NCBI RefSeq assembly: GCF_004216565.1
Contig: NZ_SGWV01000007.1
Location: 620,001-684,000, forward strand
Length of the DNA stretch: 64,000 nt
Origin: Sphaerotilus mobilis
GTDB lineage: Bacteria; Pseudomonadota; Gammaproteobacteria; Burkholderiales; Burkholderiaceae_C
Direction: 5' to 3'
Part shown: positions 42,750 to 50,992 of the stretch, in pieces
Layout of the letters: each line of letters starts with the position of its first letter
Numbering within the stretch: position 1 is the first letter of the stretch
The notes under the pieces: generated by a model
Databases searched by the model: none
What the model was told of the DNA's origin: nothing
Seen by the model: only the letters and a program-made list of their open reading frames with translations
Translations under genes and position numbers: made by a program

Positions 42750-44807
42750 ATGCCCACGATGCACACCGACAACCCCCTGCTCGACGCCGCCCCCCTGCCC
42801 CAGTTCGCCGCCATCCGGCCCGAACACGTCGGTCCCGCCATCGACGCGCTGCTGGCGCAGGCCGAGACCGCCCTGGAGACGGCGGTCAGCGACGCCACCC
42901 CGGCCGACTACGAGGCGCTGTCGAGGGTGCTGTCGGTGCCGACCGAAAGGCTGGGCCGCGCCTGGGGCGCCATCAGCCACCTCAAGGGCGTGGCAGACAC
43001 GCCCGAACTGCGCGCGGCCTACAACGACAAGCTGCCCGCGATCACCGAGTTCTACACCCGCCTGGGCGCCGACGAGCGGCTCTACGCCAAGTACAAGGCG
43101 ATCGCCGCCGGCCCGGCCGCCGCGACGCTGAACCGCGCCCGCCAGCAGGAACTGGCCCACAGCCTGCGCGACTTCGTGCTCGGCGGCGCCGAGCTGCAGG
43201 GCGAGGCCAAGGCCCGGTACGCGCAGATCCAGGAAGCGCAGGCCATGGCCTCGCAGACCTTCTCCGAACACGTGCTGGATGCGACCGACGGCTGGTCGAT
43301 GCGGGTCGCCGCCGAGCGCCTGGCCGGCGTGCCCGAGGACGTGCGCAGCGCCACCCGCGCGGCGGCCGAGAAGGACGGCCACGACGGCCACAAGCTGACG
43401 CTGCACATGCCGGTCTACCTGCCGGTGATGCAGTACGCCGACGACCGCGAGCTGCGCCGCGAGCTCTACACCGCCTACGTCACCCGGGCCTGCGAAACCG
43501 GCCCGGCCGAGCGTGACAACGGCCCGGTGATGGCCGAGATCCTGCGCCTGCGTCAGGAAGAGGCCGGGCTGCTGGGTCTGGCGAGCTTTGCCCACCTGTC
43601 GCTGGTGCCCAAGATGGCCGAGACGCCGCAGCAGGTGCTGGACTTCCTGCGCGACCTGGCCCGCCGCGCCAAGCCGCACGGCCAGCGCGATCTGGCCGAG
43701 CTGCAGGCCTTTGCCGCCGCCGAGCTGGGCATCACCGAGCTGCAATCCTGGGACAGCGCCTACGCGAGCGAGAAGCTCAAGGAAGCGCGTTACGCCTTCA
43801 GCGATCAGGAGGTCAAGCAGTACTTCACCGAGCCCAAGGTGCTGGCCGGCCTGTTCCGCATCATCGAGACGCTGTTCGAGGTGACGATCTCGCCCGATCA
43901 CGCGCCGGTCTGGCATGAGTCGGTGCGCTTCTACCGCATCGAACGGGCGGGCGCGCTGGTTGGCCAGTTCTACCTGGACCCCTACGCCCGCACCGGCAAG
44001 CGCCCGGGCGCGTGGATGGACGACGTGCGCTCGCGCTGGCTGCGCCCGGACACCGGCACGCTGCAGACGCCGGTGGCGCACCTGGTGTGCAACTTCACCG
44101 CGCCGATCGACGGCAAGCCTGCGCTGCTGACGCACGACGAGGTCCAGACCCTGTTCCACGAGTTCGGCCACGGCCTGCACCACATGCTGACCCAGGTCGA
44201 TGACCTGGGCGTCTCGGGCATCAGCGGCGTCGAATGGGACGCGGTCGAGCTGCCGAGCCAGTTCATGGAGAACTTCTGCTGGGAGTGGGAGGTGCTGCAG
44301 CAACTGACCGCCCACGTCGACACCGGCGAGCCGCTGCCGCGCGCGCTGTTCGAGAAGATGATGGCGGCCAAGAACTTCCAGAGCGGCATGATGACGCTGC
44401 GCCAGGTCGAGTTCGCGCTGTTCGACATGCGCATCCACGCCGAGCCGGCCAGCGCCAGCGCCGAGGCGATCCAGCGCACGCTCGACGAGGTCCGCGACGA
44501 GGTCGCCGTGCTCAAGCCGCCGGCCTTCAACCGCTACCAGCACACCTTCTCCCACATCTTTGCGGGCGGCTATGCGGCCGGCTACTACAGCTACAAGTGG
44601 GCCGAGGTGCTGAGCGCGGACGCCTGGAGCGCCTTCGAGGAGGAAGGCATCCTCAACCCCGCCACCGGCCGGCGCTACCGCACCGAGATCCTGGAAGCGG
44701 GCAGCGCGCGCGACGCCATCGACAACTTCAAGGCCTTCCGTGGCCGCGAGCCCCGCATCGATGCGCTGCTGCGCCATCAAGGCATGAGCGAGCCGGTGGC
44801 GGCTTGA
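42750..44807 (+). CDS. prlC: Oligopeptidase A (M3 metallopeptidase)
   Basis: Cytoplasmic zinc peptidase that degrades short peptides, including cleaved signal peptides. About 685 residues, the usual length. The zinc motif is TLFHEFGHGLHHMLT (H-E-x-x-H) with a downstream Glu ligand in GVEWDAVELPSQFMENF. The family N-terminus NPLLDAAPLPQFAAIRPEHV and the late FSHIFAGGYAAGYYSYKWAEVLSADA-like stretch are clear. ATGs at 42750 and 42759 are both possible; the first has GAGA at a usable distance. Its end meets the convergent GGDEF gene with no gap. Confidence 0.96.
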   Translation: MPTMHTDNPLLDAAPLPQFAAIRPEHVGPAIDALLAQAETALETAVSDATPADYEALSRVLSVPTERLGRAWGAISHLKGVADTPELRAAYNDKLPAITEFYTRLGADERLYAKYKAIAAGPAAATLNRARQQELAHSLRDFVLGGAELQGEAKARYAQIQEAQAMASQTFSEHVLDATDGWSMRVAAERLAGVPEDVRSATRAAAEKDGHDGHKLTLHMPVYLPVMQYADDRELRRELYTAYVTRACETGPAERDNGPVMAEILRLRQEEAGLLGLASFAHLSLVPKMAETPQQVLDFLRDLARRAKPHGQRDLAELQAFAAAELGITELQSWDSAYASEKLKEARYAFSDQEVKQYFTEPKVLAGLFRIIETLFEVTISPDHAPVWHESVRFYRIERAGALVGQFYLDPYARTGKRPGAWMDDVRSRWLRPDTGTLQTPVAHLVCNFTAPIDGKPALLTHDEVQTLFHEFGHGLHHMLTQVDDLGVSGISGVEWDAVELPSQFMENFCWEWEVLQQLTAHVDTGEPLPRALFEKMMAAKNFQSGMMTLRQVEFALFDMRIHAEPASASAEAIQRTLDEVRDEVAVLKPPAFNRYQHTFSHIFAGGYAAGYYSYKWAEVLSADAWSAFEEEGILNPATGRRYRTEILEAGSARDAIDNFKAFRGREPRIDALLRHQGMSEPVAA

Positions 44808-47087
44808 TCAGGGCGCTGGCAGCGTGGCCGGGGGCGTGAAGAACAGCACCCGGTTGCGGCCACGCTGCTTGGCCTCGTACATGGCGCTGTCGGCGTTGCG
44901 CATCAGCGCCGACTCGTCGTACCCAGCCTCCGGGTGGCAGGCCACGCCGATGCTGGCGCCGACCTGCACGACGGTGCCCGCCAGCGCATAGGGCCGCGAG
45001 ATCGCCTCCAGCAGGTTGTGGGCGACCCGGCCGGCGTCGATCACCGACTCGACCTGCGGCAGCAGCACGACGAACTCGTCACCGCCCAGCCGGCAGGCCG
45101 TGTCGCTGGCGCGCAGCTGCTCCAGCAGCCGGCCGGCGACCTGGCACAGCAGCGCATCACCGCTGGCGTGGCCCAGCCGGTCGTTGACGCCCTTGAAGCC
45201 GTCCAGATCGATGAACATCAAGGCCAGCACACGGCGCTGCCGGCGCGCCATCTGCAGGGCCTGCACCAGGCGGTCGTGCAGCAGCAGGCGGTTGGGCAGG
45301 CCGGTCAAGGCGTCATGCTGGGCCCGGTGGGCCAGCTGCAGCGCCAACGCATGGGCCTCGGTGACGTCGTGCAGCACGGTCACCACGCCGATCACCTGGC
45401 CCTCGGCCAGCATCGGCGAGACGGATTCCTGCACGACGTGGTCGCCCCCGCCGGCATGGGCCAGCCGGACCCGCTGCGGCGCCAGCGGACGGCGGCGCTG
45501 CTGCAGGCACAGGGCGACCGGGTCGGGCAGTGGATCGCCCTCGTCGATGTGGCGACGGCCCAGCGCCTCGCCATAGGGGCGGCCCAGCAACACGGCCTCG
45601 GGCTGCCCCAGCAGCGTCAGCGCAACCGGGTTCAGGTAGGTGATGCGGCCACGCGCGTCGCTGGTGATGACCGCGTCGGCGATGCTCTCCAGCGTCACCT
45701 TGCTGCGCAGGTGCTCGGCCGCCAGCTGCTCGGCCAGGCGCTTGCGGGTGATGTCTTCCAGCACGATGTGGGCACGCAGCACGCGGCCGTCGGACGAGCG
45801 GTCGGTGCTGGCCGACACCAGCACATCGATGGACTGGCCGTCGTGGCGTGCGAGCTGCAGCTCGACATCCCGGCAACGCCCTGCCGTCAACAGCGTCGGC
45901 CAGACCTGCAGGCTGGCCAGCAGGCGCGCCGGTTCGGTCAGGAAGTCGTCCAGGCGCCGGCCCAGCGTGTCCTCCTGAGACAGGCCCATGCGTTCGAGCC
46001 ACAGCCGGCTGACGCCGATCAGACGGCCGGCCCGGTCGACCGAGACCATCATGGCCGGCGTGCGCTCGTACAGCGATCGGTAGCGCTCGCGGCTGCGCGC
46101 CAGCGCGACGGTCTGGCGGCGCACCTGCTCGGCCGAGGCGGCCAGCAGCAGCGGCGGCATCAGGGCGGCCAGCAAGGGCGTGTAGAGCAGCAACTGCTGC
46201 CACTGCGCGGTCTGCGGCGGGGCGGGGAACAGGCCCTGCGCGATCAGCGTGCCGACCGTCAGGGACACCAGCGCCACGGCAGCCGCCACCGCGACGAAGC
46301 CCAGCCGCATCGCGCCCAGCGCCAGCGGCAGCACCATGTAGACATAGGGAAACGGCAGCAGCAGGATCGCCAGCAGCGCCACGCCCACGCTGATCAGCGC
46401 CAGCGCCGCCGCGCGACCGTCGAGCAACTGATCGCCCAATGTGTCGCCATCGCTGGCCAGCAGGGCCAGCGTGATCGGCAGCAGCGTGGCCGAGCCCACG
46501 GCCGAGCTGTCCAGCCAGCCCCAGGCAATCTGCCCGGGCGGGCCGAGCCCCGTCAGTTCGACCAGCACCGCAGCCAGCGCCGTGCCGAGCAAGGCCGGCA
46601 ACAGCGAGCCGCGCAGCATGACCTGCAGCATCGCGCCCGGATCGTGGTGCAGGCGCCGGTGATCGCCGCCGCGCTGCAGCAGCCAGACGGCCAGCAGCAT
46701 CTCCACCAGGTTGGGCAGGACCAGCAACGCGGCCAGCGCAAGGTCGTCGCCATAGGCCAAATTGGCCCCCAGGATGCCGACCCCGGTCGCCAGCAAGGCC
46801 CCCGGCCATTGCCGCCGCGGCAGCACCAGCAGCAGCGCCAGACCCCACACATTCGTGTACCAGATGGCCGCCACCTGCCCCGGAAAGCGCGACAGCCACA
46901 TCGCCATCGACGACCAGAACCAGGCGCCCAGCGCGGCCACCAGCACCGTCAGCCAGGGGTGTTGCACGGCCAGCAGGCGCAACTGCGCCTCCAGTGACCG
47001 CTCCGGCGCGGCGGGGTCGATGTCGACGTCGATCGGCTCGCCCATGGCGGTTGGCGACAGCAGGGGGACGGGTTCGGTCGAGCTCAT
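44808..47087 (-). CDS. Membrane diguanylate cyclase with MASE1, two PAS and GGDEF domains
   Basis: Predicted cyclic-di-GMP synthase of 759 residues. The N-terminal half (about 45-325) is a multi-helix MASE1-type membrane sensor (LGAWFWSSMAMWLSRFPGQ, then AIWYTNVWGLALLLVLPRRQ). Two PAS regions follow (about 345-455 and 470-590). The catalytic domain has intact LGGDEFVVLLP near residue 668 and an inhibitory I-site, RASD, five residues upstream, so both activity and product inhibition are expected. No EAL domain. The ATG at 47087 overlaps the stop of the upstream substrate-binding protein gene, suggesting the two act together. Confidence 0.93.
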   Translation of the reverse strand: MSSTEPVPLLSPTAMGEPIDVDIDPAAPERSLEAQLRLLAVQHPWLTVLVAALGAWFWSSMAMWLSRFPGQVAAIWYTNVWGLALLLVLPRRQWPGALLATGVGILGANLAYGDDLALAALLVLPNLVEMLLAVWLLQRGGDHRRLHHDPGAMLQVMLRGSLLPALLGTALAAVLVELTGLGPPGQIAWGWLDSSAVGSATLLPITLALLASDGDTLGDQLLDGRAAALALISVGVALLAILLLPFPYVYMVLPLALGAMRLGFVAVAAAVALVSLTVGTLIAQGLFPAPPQTAQWQQLLLYTPLLAALMPPLLLAASAEQVRRQTVALARSRERYRSLYERTPAMMVSVDRAGRLIGVSRLWLERMGLSQEDTLGRRLDDFLTEPARLLASLQVWPTLLTAGRCRDVELQLARHDGQSIDVLVSASTDRSSDGRVLRAHIVLEDITRKRLAEQLAAEHLRSKVTLESIADAVITSDARGRITYLNPVALTLLGQPEAVLLGRPYGEALGRRHIDEGDPLPDPVALCLQQRRRPLAPQRVRLAHAGGGDHVVQESVSPMLAEGQVIGVVTVLHDVTEAHALALQLAHRAQHDALTGLPNRLLLHDRLVQALQMARRQRRVLALMFIDLDGFKGVNDRLGHASGDALLCQVAGRLLEQLRASDTACRLGGDEFVVLLPQVESVIDAGRVAHNLLEAISRPYALAGTVVQVGASIGVACHPEAGYDESALMRNADSAMYEAKQRGRNRVLFFTPPATLPAP

Positions 47088-48001
47088 GAGCGTTGCGCCT
47101 GACGGGCGCGGCGGCGCCGTGCCAGCAGCACCGTCACCGCGCCCGCCAGCAGGGCTGCGACGCCAACGGCCAGCAGGGGCAGGCGGCGGTCGTCGATCAC
47201 CGCCAGTGCCTCGGCCGGCAACCAGCGCTGCAGCACCACCGCGCGCTCGTCGGGGGTCAGGGCGGCCAGGCCGGCCTCCAGGGCCGCGCCCAGCTCGGGC
47301 AGGTCCTTGCGCCAGGCAAAAGACAGCGGGTAGCTGAAGCCAACCGGCCGCCCCAGCGCCAGCGCTGGCCAGCCCTGCTGGGTGACGATGAAATGCACGC
47401 TGGCGACGTCGGCCACGGCCGCGTCGACCTGCCCGGCGCGCAACAGCGCTAGGCCGACACGGTCATCGGCCACGCCCTGCCAGACCACCTGCGGATAGGC
47501 CTGGCGCACAAAGTGTTCAACCGCATAGCCCGCGCCGACGGCCACCTTGCGGCCGGACAGGTCACGCAGGTCCGGGCCCGGCGTTCCGGCGCGTCCGACC
47601 GCGATCGCGTCGACCTGCACGTAGGGCCGGGTGAAGCCGAGGTAGGCGGCCCGCTCGGGCGTCGGCCGCAAGGACGTGATGAGGTCCACCTCGCCGCGTT
47701 GCGCCCCGGCGAGGATCTCGGCCAGCGGCCGCGCGGGCAAGGTCTGCATCGAGACGCCCGCATGGCGTGCGACCTGGTCGAGCAGGTCGACCGACAGGCC
47801 GCGGATGCGGCCATCGGCGTCGCGGTACACGAAGGGGCCGTAGTCGGCCTCGGGCGCGAAGCGGACCACCGGCAGTGCCGGTGTGCCGGGCACCACGGCG
47901 GGCACATCGGCCCGCGCCCGCAGGGGCCAGCCCAGTGCCAACAAGACCGCTGACACGGCCCAGCCGATCCCGACGTACGACATGAACCGGCGCCACAACA
48001 T
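47084..48001 (-). CDS. Membrane-anchored substrate-binding protein (SBP family 3)
   Basis: A ~305-residue periplasmic solute-binding domain of the amino-acid-binding type (VVRFAPEADYGPFVYRDADG, then GLSVDLLDQVARHAGV, GEVDLITSLRPTPERA). It has an N-terminal signal sequence (ATG at 48001 or 47983) and, unusually for a transport SBP, a single C-terminal transmembrane helix (LPLLAVGVAALLAGAVTVLLARRRR). No ABC permease or ATPase genes are near. This topology is like the periplasmic input of sensor proteins. It overlaps the diguanylate cyclase gene by 4 bases, so it may supply the ligand input for that cyclase. The start is not well determined. Confidence 0.8.
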   Translation of the reverse strand: MLWRRFMSYVGIGWAVSAVLLALGWPLRARADVPAVVPGTPALPVVRFAPEADYGPFVYRDADGRIRGLSVDLLDQVARHAGVSMQTLPARPLAEILAGAQRGEVDLITSLRPTPERAAYLGFTRPYVQVDAIAVGRAGTPGPDLRDLSGRKVAVGAGYAVEHFVRQAYPQVVWQGVADDRVGLALLRAGQVDAAVADVASVHFIVTQQGWPALALGRPVGFSYPLSFAWRKDLPELGAALEAGLAALTPDERAVVLQRWLPAEALAVIDDRRLPLLAVGVAALLAGAVTVLLARRRRARQAQRS

Positions 48002-48051
48002 CGGCCGATTGTGGGCTGGACGGCGCGGCAGCAAAAGTCCCTTGGGATATT

Positions 48052-48101
48052 GGCAAACGCGGGCAAACGCGGGCAAACACGGGCAAACGCGGGCGGACGC
48101 G
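48052..48101. repeat. 10-bp tandem repeat (GGGCAAACGC-like)
   Basis: The unit GGGCAAACGC appears in register five times from 48051: TGGCAAACGC, GGGCAAACGC, GGGCAAACAC, GGGCAAACGC and GGGCGGACGC. A sixth, degenerate unit may follow. It lies between the substrate-binding protein start and the rsmI stop, so it would be in or near the promoter of the former. The 10-base period puts equivalent faces about one helical turn apart. Confidence 0.8.
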
Positions 48102-48138
48102 AGGAGGCGCGGCGAGGCGTGGGCGTCAACCTCAGGGT

Positions 48139-49182
48139 TCAATCGCCGAAGCCGGAGTCCTCGCCGTCGTCGTCCCCGTCGTCGTCCAGCTCGGCCTTGA
48201 GCGCCAGCAAACGCGTGTACAGCGCATTGCGCGGCTGGCCGCTGATGCCGGCGGCCAGCGCGGCGAGTTGCTTGAGCGGCAGCATCGGCAGCAGCGCGCG
48301 CAGCCACGGGTCGAGCGCGGCCAGCGCCGGGTCGACCGCCGTTTCATCGTCAGAGGCGGTGCGGGCCGGCGCCGGCTGGGCGTGCAGCACCAGCACGAAC
48401 TCGCCGCGCCGCCGGTCGGCATCGGCCGCCAGCCAGGCCGGCAGGTCAGCGGCGGCCAGCGTGTGCAGGCTCTCGAACTGCTTGGTCAGCTCGCGGCAGA
48501 CGGTCAGGCGACGCGTGGGCAGGACCTCGGCGAGCGCCTCGGCCAGGGCCTCGATGCGGTGCGGTGCCTCGAACAGCACCTGGCTCTGGCGCAGCGCCGC
48601 CGCGTCGGCCTGCAGCGCCTGCAGGGCCTGCCGGCGTGCCAGCGTCTTGGGCGACAAGAAGCCGACGAAGCGGAAGCCTTCGGCCGCCACGTCGCCCGCC
48701 GCGCTCAAGGCCGTGACGACGCTGCTCGCGCCCGGCAGCGGCAAGACCCGCAGACCGGCCGCACGCACCGCCGCGACCAGCCGCGCGCCCGGGTCCGACA
48801 CGGCCGGCGTGCCGGCATCGCTGACGTAGGCGATGCGCTCGCCGGCCTGCAGCCGCATCACCACCTGGGCGGCGGCGCGTTCCTCGTTGTGCTCATGCAG
48901 CGACAGCAGCGGCTTGTGCAGGCCCAGGCGCTGCAGCAGGCCGCCGCTGACCCGTGTGTCCTCGCAGGCGACCGCATCGACCAGACCCAGCACATGCACC
49001 GCCCGCAGCGTGATGTCGGCGAGGTTGCCGATGGGCGTGGCGACCACATACAGTGAGCCGGCCGGCAACTGCTGCCCGGCGGTGGCCGCCGCGGCGGCCT
49101 GGCGCAGCAGCGGCAAGGCCGGGTCGTGCGGCAGGTTCGGGCCGACCGGTTCGGCGGAAGGAAGGGCGATGTCGTTGTTCAA
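48139..49182 (-). CDS. rsmI: 16S rRNA (cytidine1402-2'-O)-methyltransferase
   Basis: SAM-dependent methylation of C1402 ribose in 16S rRNA. The tetrapyrrole-methylase fold is clear: LYVVATPIGNLADITLRA, CEDTRVSGGLLQRLG, YVSDAGTPAVSDPGARLV, LPLPGASSVVTALSAAG, FRFVGFLSPK and VLFEAPHRI. The C-terminus has an acidic tail with runs of Asp. The start is uncertain. An ATG at 49260 would run deep into the divergent yraN gene. The in-frame TTG at 49182 gives about 347 residues and only a 14-base overlap with yraN, and is used here. It is divergent from yraN, as its E. coli counterpart (yraL) is near yraN. Confidence 0.92.
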   Translation of the reverse strand: MNNDIALPSAEPVGPNLPHDPALPLLRQAAAAATAGQQLPAGSLYVVATPIGNLADITLRAVHVLGLVDAVACEDTRVSGGLLQRLGLHKPLLSLHEHNEERAAAQVVMRLQAGERIAYVSDAGTPAVSDPGARLVAAVRAAGLRVLPLPGASSVVTALSAAGDVAAEGFRFVGFLSPKTLARRQALQALQADAAALRQSQVLFEAPHRIEALAEALAEVLPTRRLTVCRELTKQFESLHTLAAADLPAWLAADADRRRGEFVLVLHAQPAPARTASDDETAVDPALAALDPWLRALLPMLPLKQLAALAAGISGQPRNALYTRLLALKAELDDDGDDDGEDSGFGD

Positions 49183-49612
49183 GCGGTGGGGATCCGGTGG
49201 GAAGGCGCAAGGCCCGTCGGTCGATCGGCCCGCAGCGACGCCGCTGCAACGTCCCGGCATGGCCGCCGAGGACCGTGCGCTGGCCCATCTGCAGGCTCAG
49301 GGACTGCGCCTGGTCGAGCGCAATTATCGAGTCGCCCGTGGCCCCGGCCGGCCCGGCGGCGAAATCGACCTGATCATGCGCGACGGCCAGACCCTCGTGT
49401 TCATCGAGGTCCGCTCGCGCCGCGCCGGCAGCCGGCATGGCGGCGCAGCGGCCAGCGTCGGCGCGGCCAAGCGCGCGCGGCTGATCCTCGCGGCCCGCCA
49501 TTACCTGCTGCGCCACCCCGATCCGCCCCCTTGCCGCTTCGACCTGGTCGCCATCGATGGCGACGACAGCCAGGCCTTGAACTGGATACCTGCCGCCTTC
49601 GACGCGGGCTGA
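49169..49612 (+). CDS. yraN: YraN family protein (UPF0102)
   Basis: A 147-residue protein with the nuclease-like fold of the UPF0102 family: GMAAEDRALAHLQAQGLRLVERNYR, GGEIDLIMRDGQTLVFIEVRSR and the HYLLRHPDPPPCRFDLVAID strand. The E-I-D...F-I-E-V-R motif looks like the metal site of Holliday-junction resolvase/restriction-endonuclease folds, but the function is unknown. The first ~30 residues are an extension. ATG at 49169 with GGAAGGAAGGG upstream. First gene of yraN-diaA-dolP, the same order as in E. coli. Confidence 0.92.
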   Translation: MSLFKRWGSGGKAQGPSVDRPAATPLQRPGMAAEDRALAHLQAQGLRLVERNYRVARGPGRPGGEIDLIMRDGQTLVFIEVRSRRAGSRHGGAAASVGAAKRARLILAARHYLLRHPDPPPCRFDLVAIDGDDSQALNWIPAAFDAG

Positions 49613-49675
49613 GCAGCCCTTGCTCCGGCACGCCTCGTCACGGCCTTGTCGAGGGGGCTCGCATATCATTCCTGC

Positions 49676-50269
49676 ATGTCAGAACAGCGCATCCAGCAGC
49701 AGTTCTTCGACAGCGCTGACCTCAAGTACGCCGCTGCCGAGGCCCTCACGCGACCGATCGGCGATGCCGTGCATGCCGTGCTCGGCTGCATCACCGGTGG
49801 CGGCAAGGTGCTGGCCTGTGGCAACGGCAGCTCGGCCGCCGATGCACAGCGCCTCGCGGCCCTGCTGGTCGGCCGCTTCGAGCAGGACCGGCCAGGCCTG
49901 GCCGCCGTCAGCCTGTCGAGCGACACCTCCGTGTTGACCGGGGTTGGACGCGATCAGGGCCTCGAACAGATCTTCGCCCGGCAGGTGCTCGCACTCGGTC
50001 AACCCGGTGATGTCTTGATCGCGCTGAGCACCAGCGGCAACGCCGCCAACGTGCTGGCCGCCGTCGAGGCCGCGCACGAAAAGGAAATGACCGTGGTCGC
50101 CCTGACCGGTCAGGGCGGCGGCGCGATGACCAACGCGCTGGCCGAGACCGACGTGCACATCTGCGTGCCGCACCAGCGCACCGCCCGCATCCTCGAAGTC
50201 CACCTGCTGGTCATCCACACCCTGTGTGACGTGATCGACCTGCAACTCCTCGGAGAAACCGACGCATGA
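49676..50269 (+). CDS. diaA: DiaA-like SIS-domain protein
   Basis: A 197-residue SIS-domain protein. DiaA binds DnaA and helps timely replication initiation in E. coli; related GmhA is a heptose isomerase. Seen here: KVLACGNGSSAADAQRLAALL and IALSTSGNAANVLAAVEAA phosphosugar-type loops. The context yraN-diaA-dolP with rsmI divergent matches the E. coli DiaA locus, not a heptose locus, which favours DiaA, though sequence alone does not exclude GmhA activity. The ATG at 49676 fits the family length. Its stop overlaps the next gene. Confidence 0.85.
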   Translation: MSEQRIQQQFFDSADLKYAAAEALTRPIGDAVHAVLGCITGGGKVLACGNGSSAADAQRLAALLVGRFEQDRPGLAAVSLSSDTSVLTGVGRDQGLEQIFARQVLALGQPGDVLIALSTSGNAANVLAAVEAAHEKEMTVVALTGQGGGAMTNALAETDVHICVPHQRTARILEVHLLVIHTLCDVIDLQLLGETDA

Positions 50270-50958
50270 GCCACCGCGACCTGATCTTGAACCGAACCCC
50301 GATGAACACGAAGAAACTTGCCGATCGCACCGCCCAACGCACCGCCCATCGCACCGCCCGCTCCCTGTGTGGCCTGCTCGCCGGTGCCGGACTGCTGGCC
50401 GCGCTGTCGGGCTGCGCGCCGCTGCTGGTCGGCGGTGCCGCGCTGGGCGGCGCGCTGGTCGCCACCGACCGTCGCACCTCGGGCACGCAGCTGGAGGACC
50501 AGGGCATCGAGCTGAAGGCTCAGAACCGCATCAGCGACGCGGTGGGCGACAAATCGCGCGTCCGGGTGACCAGCTACGACCGTCAGGTGCTGCTGACCGG
50601 CGAGGTCTTCAGCGAGGCCGACAAGGCCACCATCGAGGCCGCCGTCGCCAAGGTCGAGAACGTGCGCAACGTCGTCAACGATCTGGTGGTGGGCTGGCCG
50701 GCCTCCGCCGCCGACCGCTCGCGCGACCTGCTGCTGACCACCAAGGTCAAGGCCACGCTGGTCGATGCCAAGGACCTGACGGCCAATGCCTTCACGGTCG
50801 TCACCGAACGCGAGACGGTCTACCTGATGGGCAAGGTCACCGAGGCCGAAGCCACCCGCGCGATCGACCTGATCCGCACCATCTCCGGCGTCAAGAAGGT
50901 CGTGCGCCTGCTCGACATCATCACGCCCGAGCAACTGGCCGACCGCAAGCCGCGCTGA
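50266..50958 (+). CDS. dolP: DolP-like outer-membrane BON-domain lipoprotein
   Basis: A 230-residue lipoprotein with two BON domains (about 75-140 and 155-220: VGDKSRVRVTSYDRQVLLTGEV and LTANAFTVVTERETVYLMGKV). DolP (YraP) supports outer-membrane integrity and BAM activity in E. coli. The signal region is long, with a lipobox LSGC at about residue 49. It carries an odd RTAQ-RTAH-RTAR tandem before the hydrophobic core. The ATG at 50266 overlaps the diaA stop and has GGAG upstream; a second ATG at 50302 lacks a site. Last gene of the set. Confidence 0.9.
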   Translation: MSHRDLILNRTPMNTKKLADRTAQRTAHRTARSLCGLLAGAGLLAALSGCAPLLVGGAALGGALVATDRRTSGTQLEDQGIELKAQNRISDAVGDKSRVRVTSYDRQVLLTGEVFSEADKATIEAAVAKVENVRNVVNDLVVGWPASAADRSRDLLLTTKVKATLVDAKDLTANAFTVVTERETVYLMGKVTEAEATRAIDLIRTISGVKKVVRLLDIITPEQLADRKPR

Positions 50959-50992
50959 CACCGGGCCAGGGCGGCTGGCGCGGCCAGCAAGG

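Noticed and set aside
44934-46997. Long antisense frame (about 690 codons) opposite the diguanylate cyclase gene
   Set aside because: It is a shadow of a gene with verified MASE1, PAS and GGDEF features, and its product is Gln/Arg/His-rich with no fold.
48052-48101. CRISPR array
   Set aside because: Repeats are only 10 bases and directly adjacent, with no unique spacers and no cas genes nearby.
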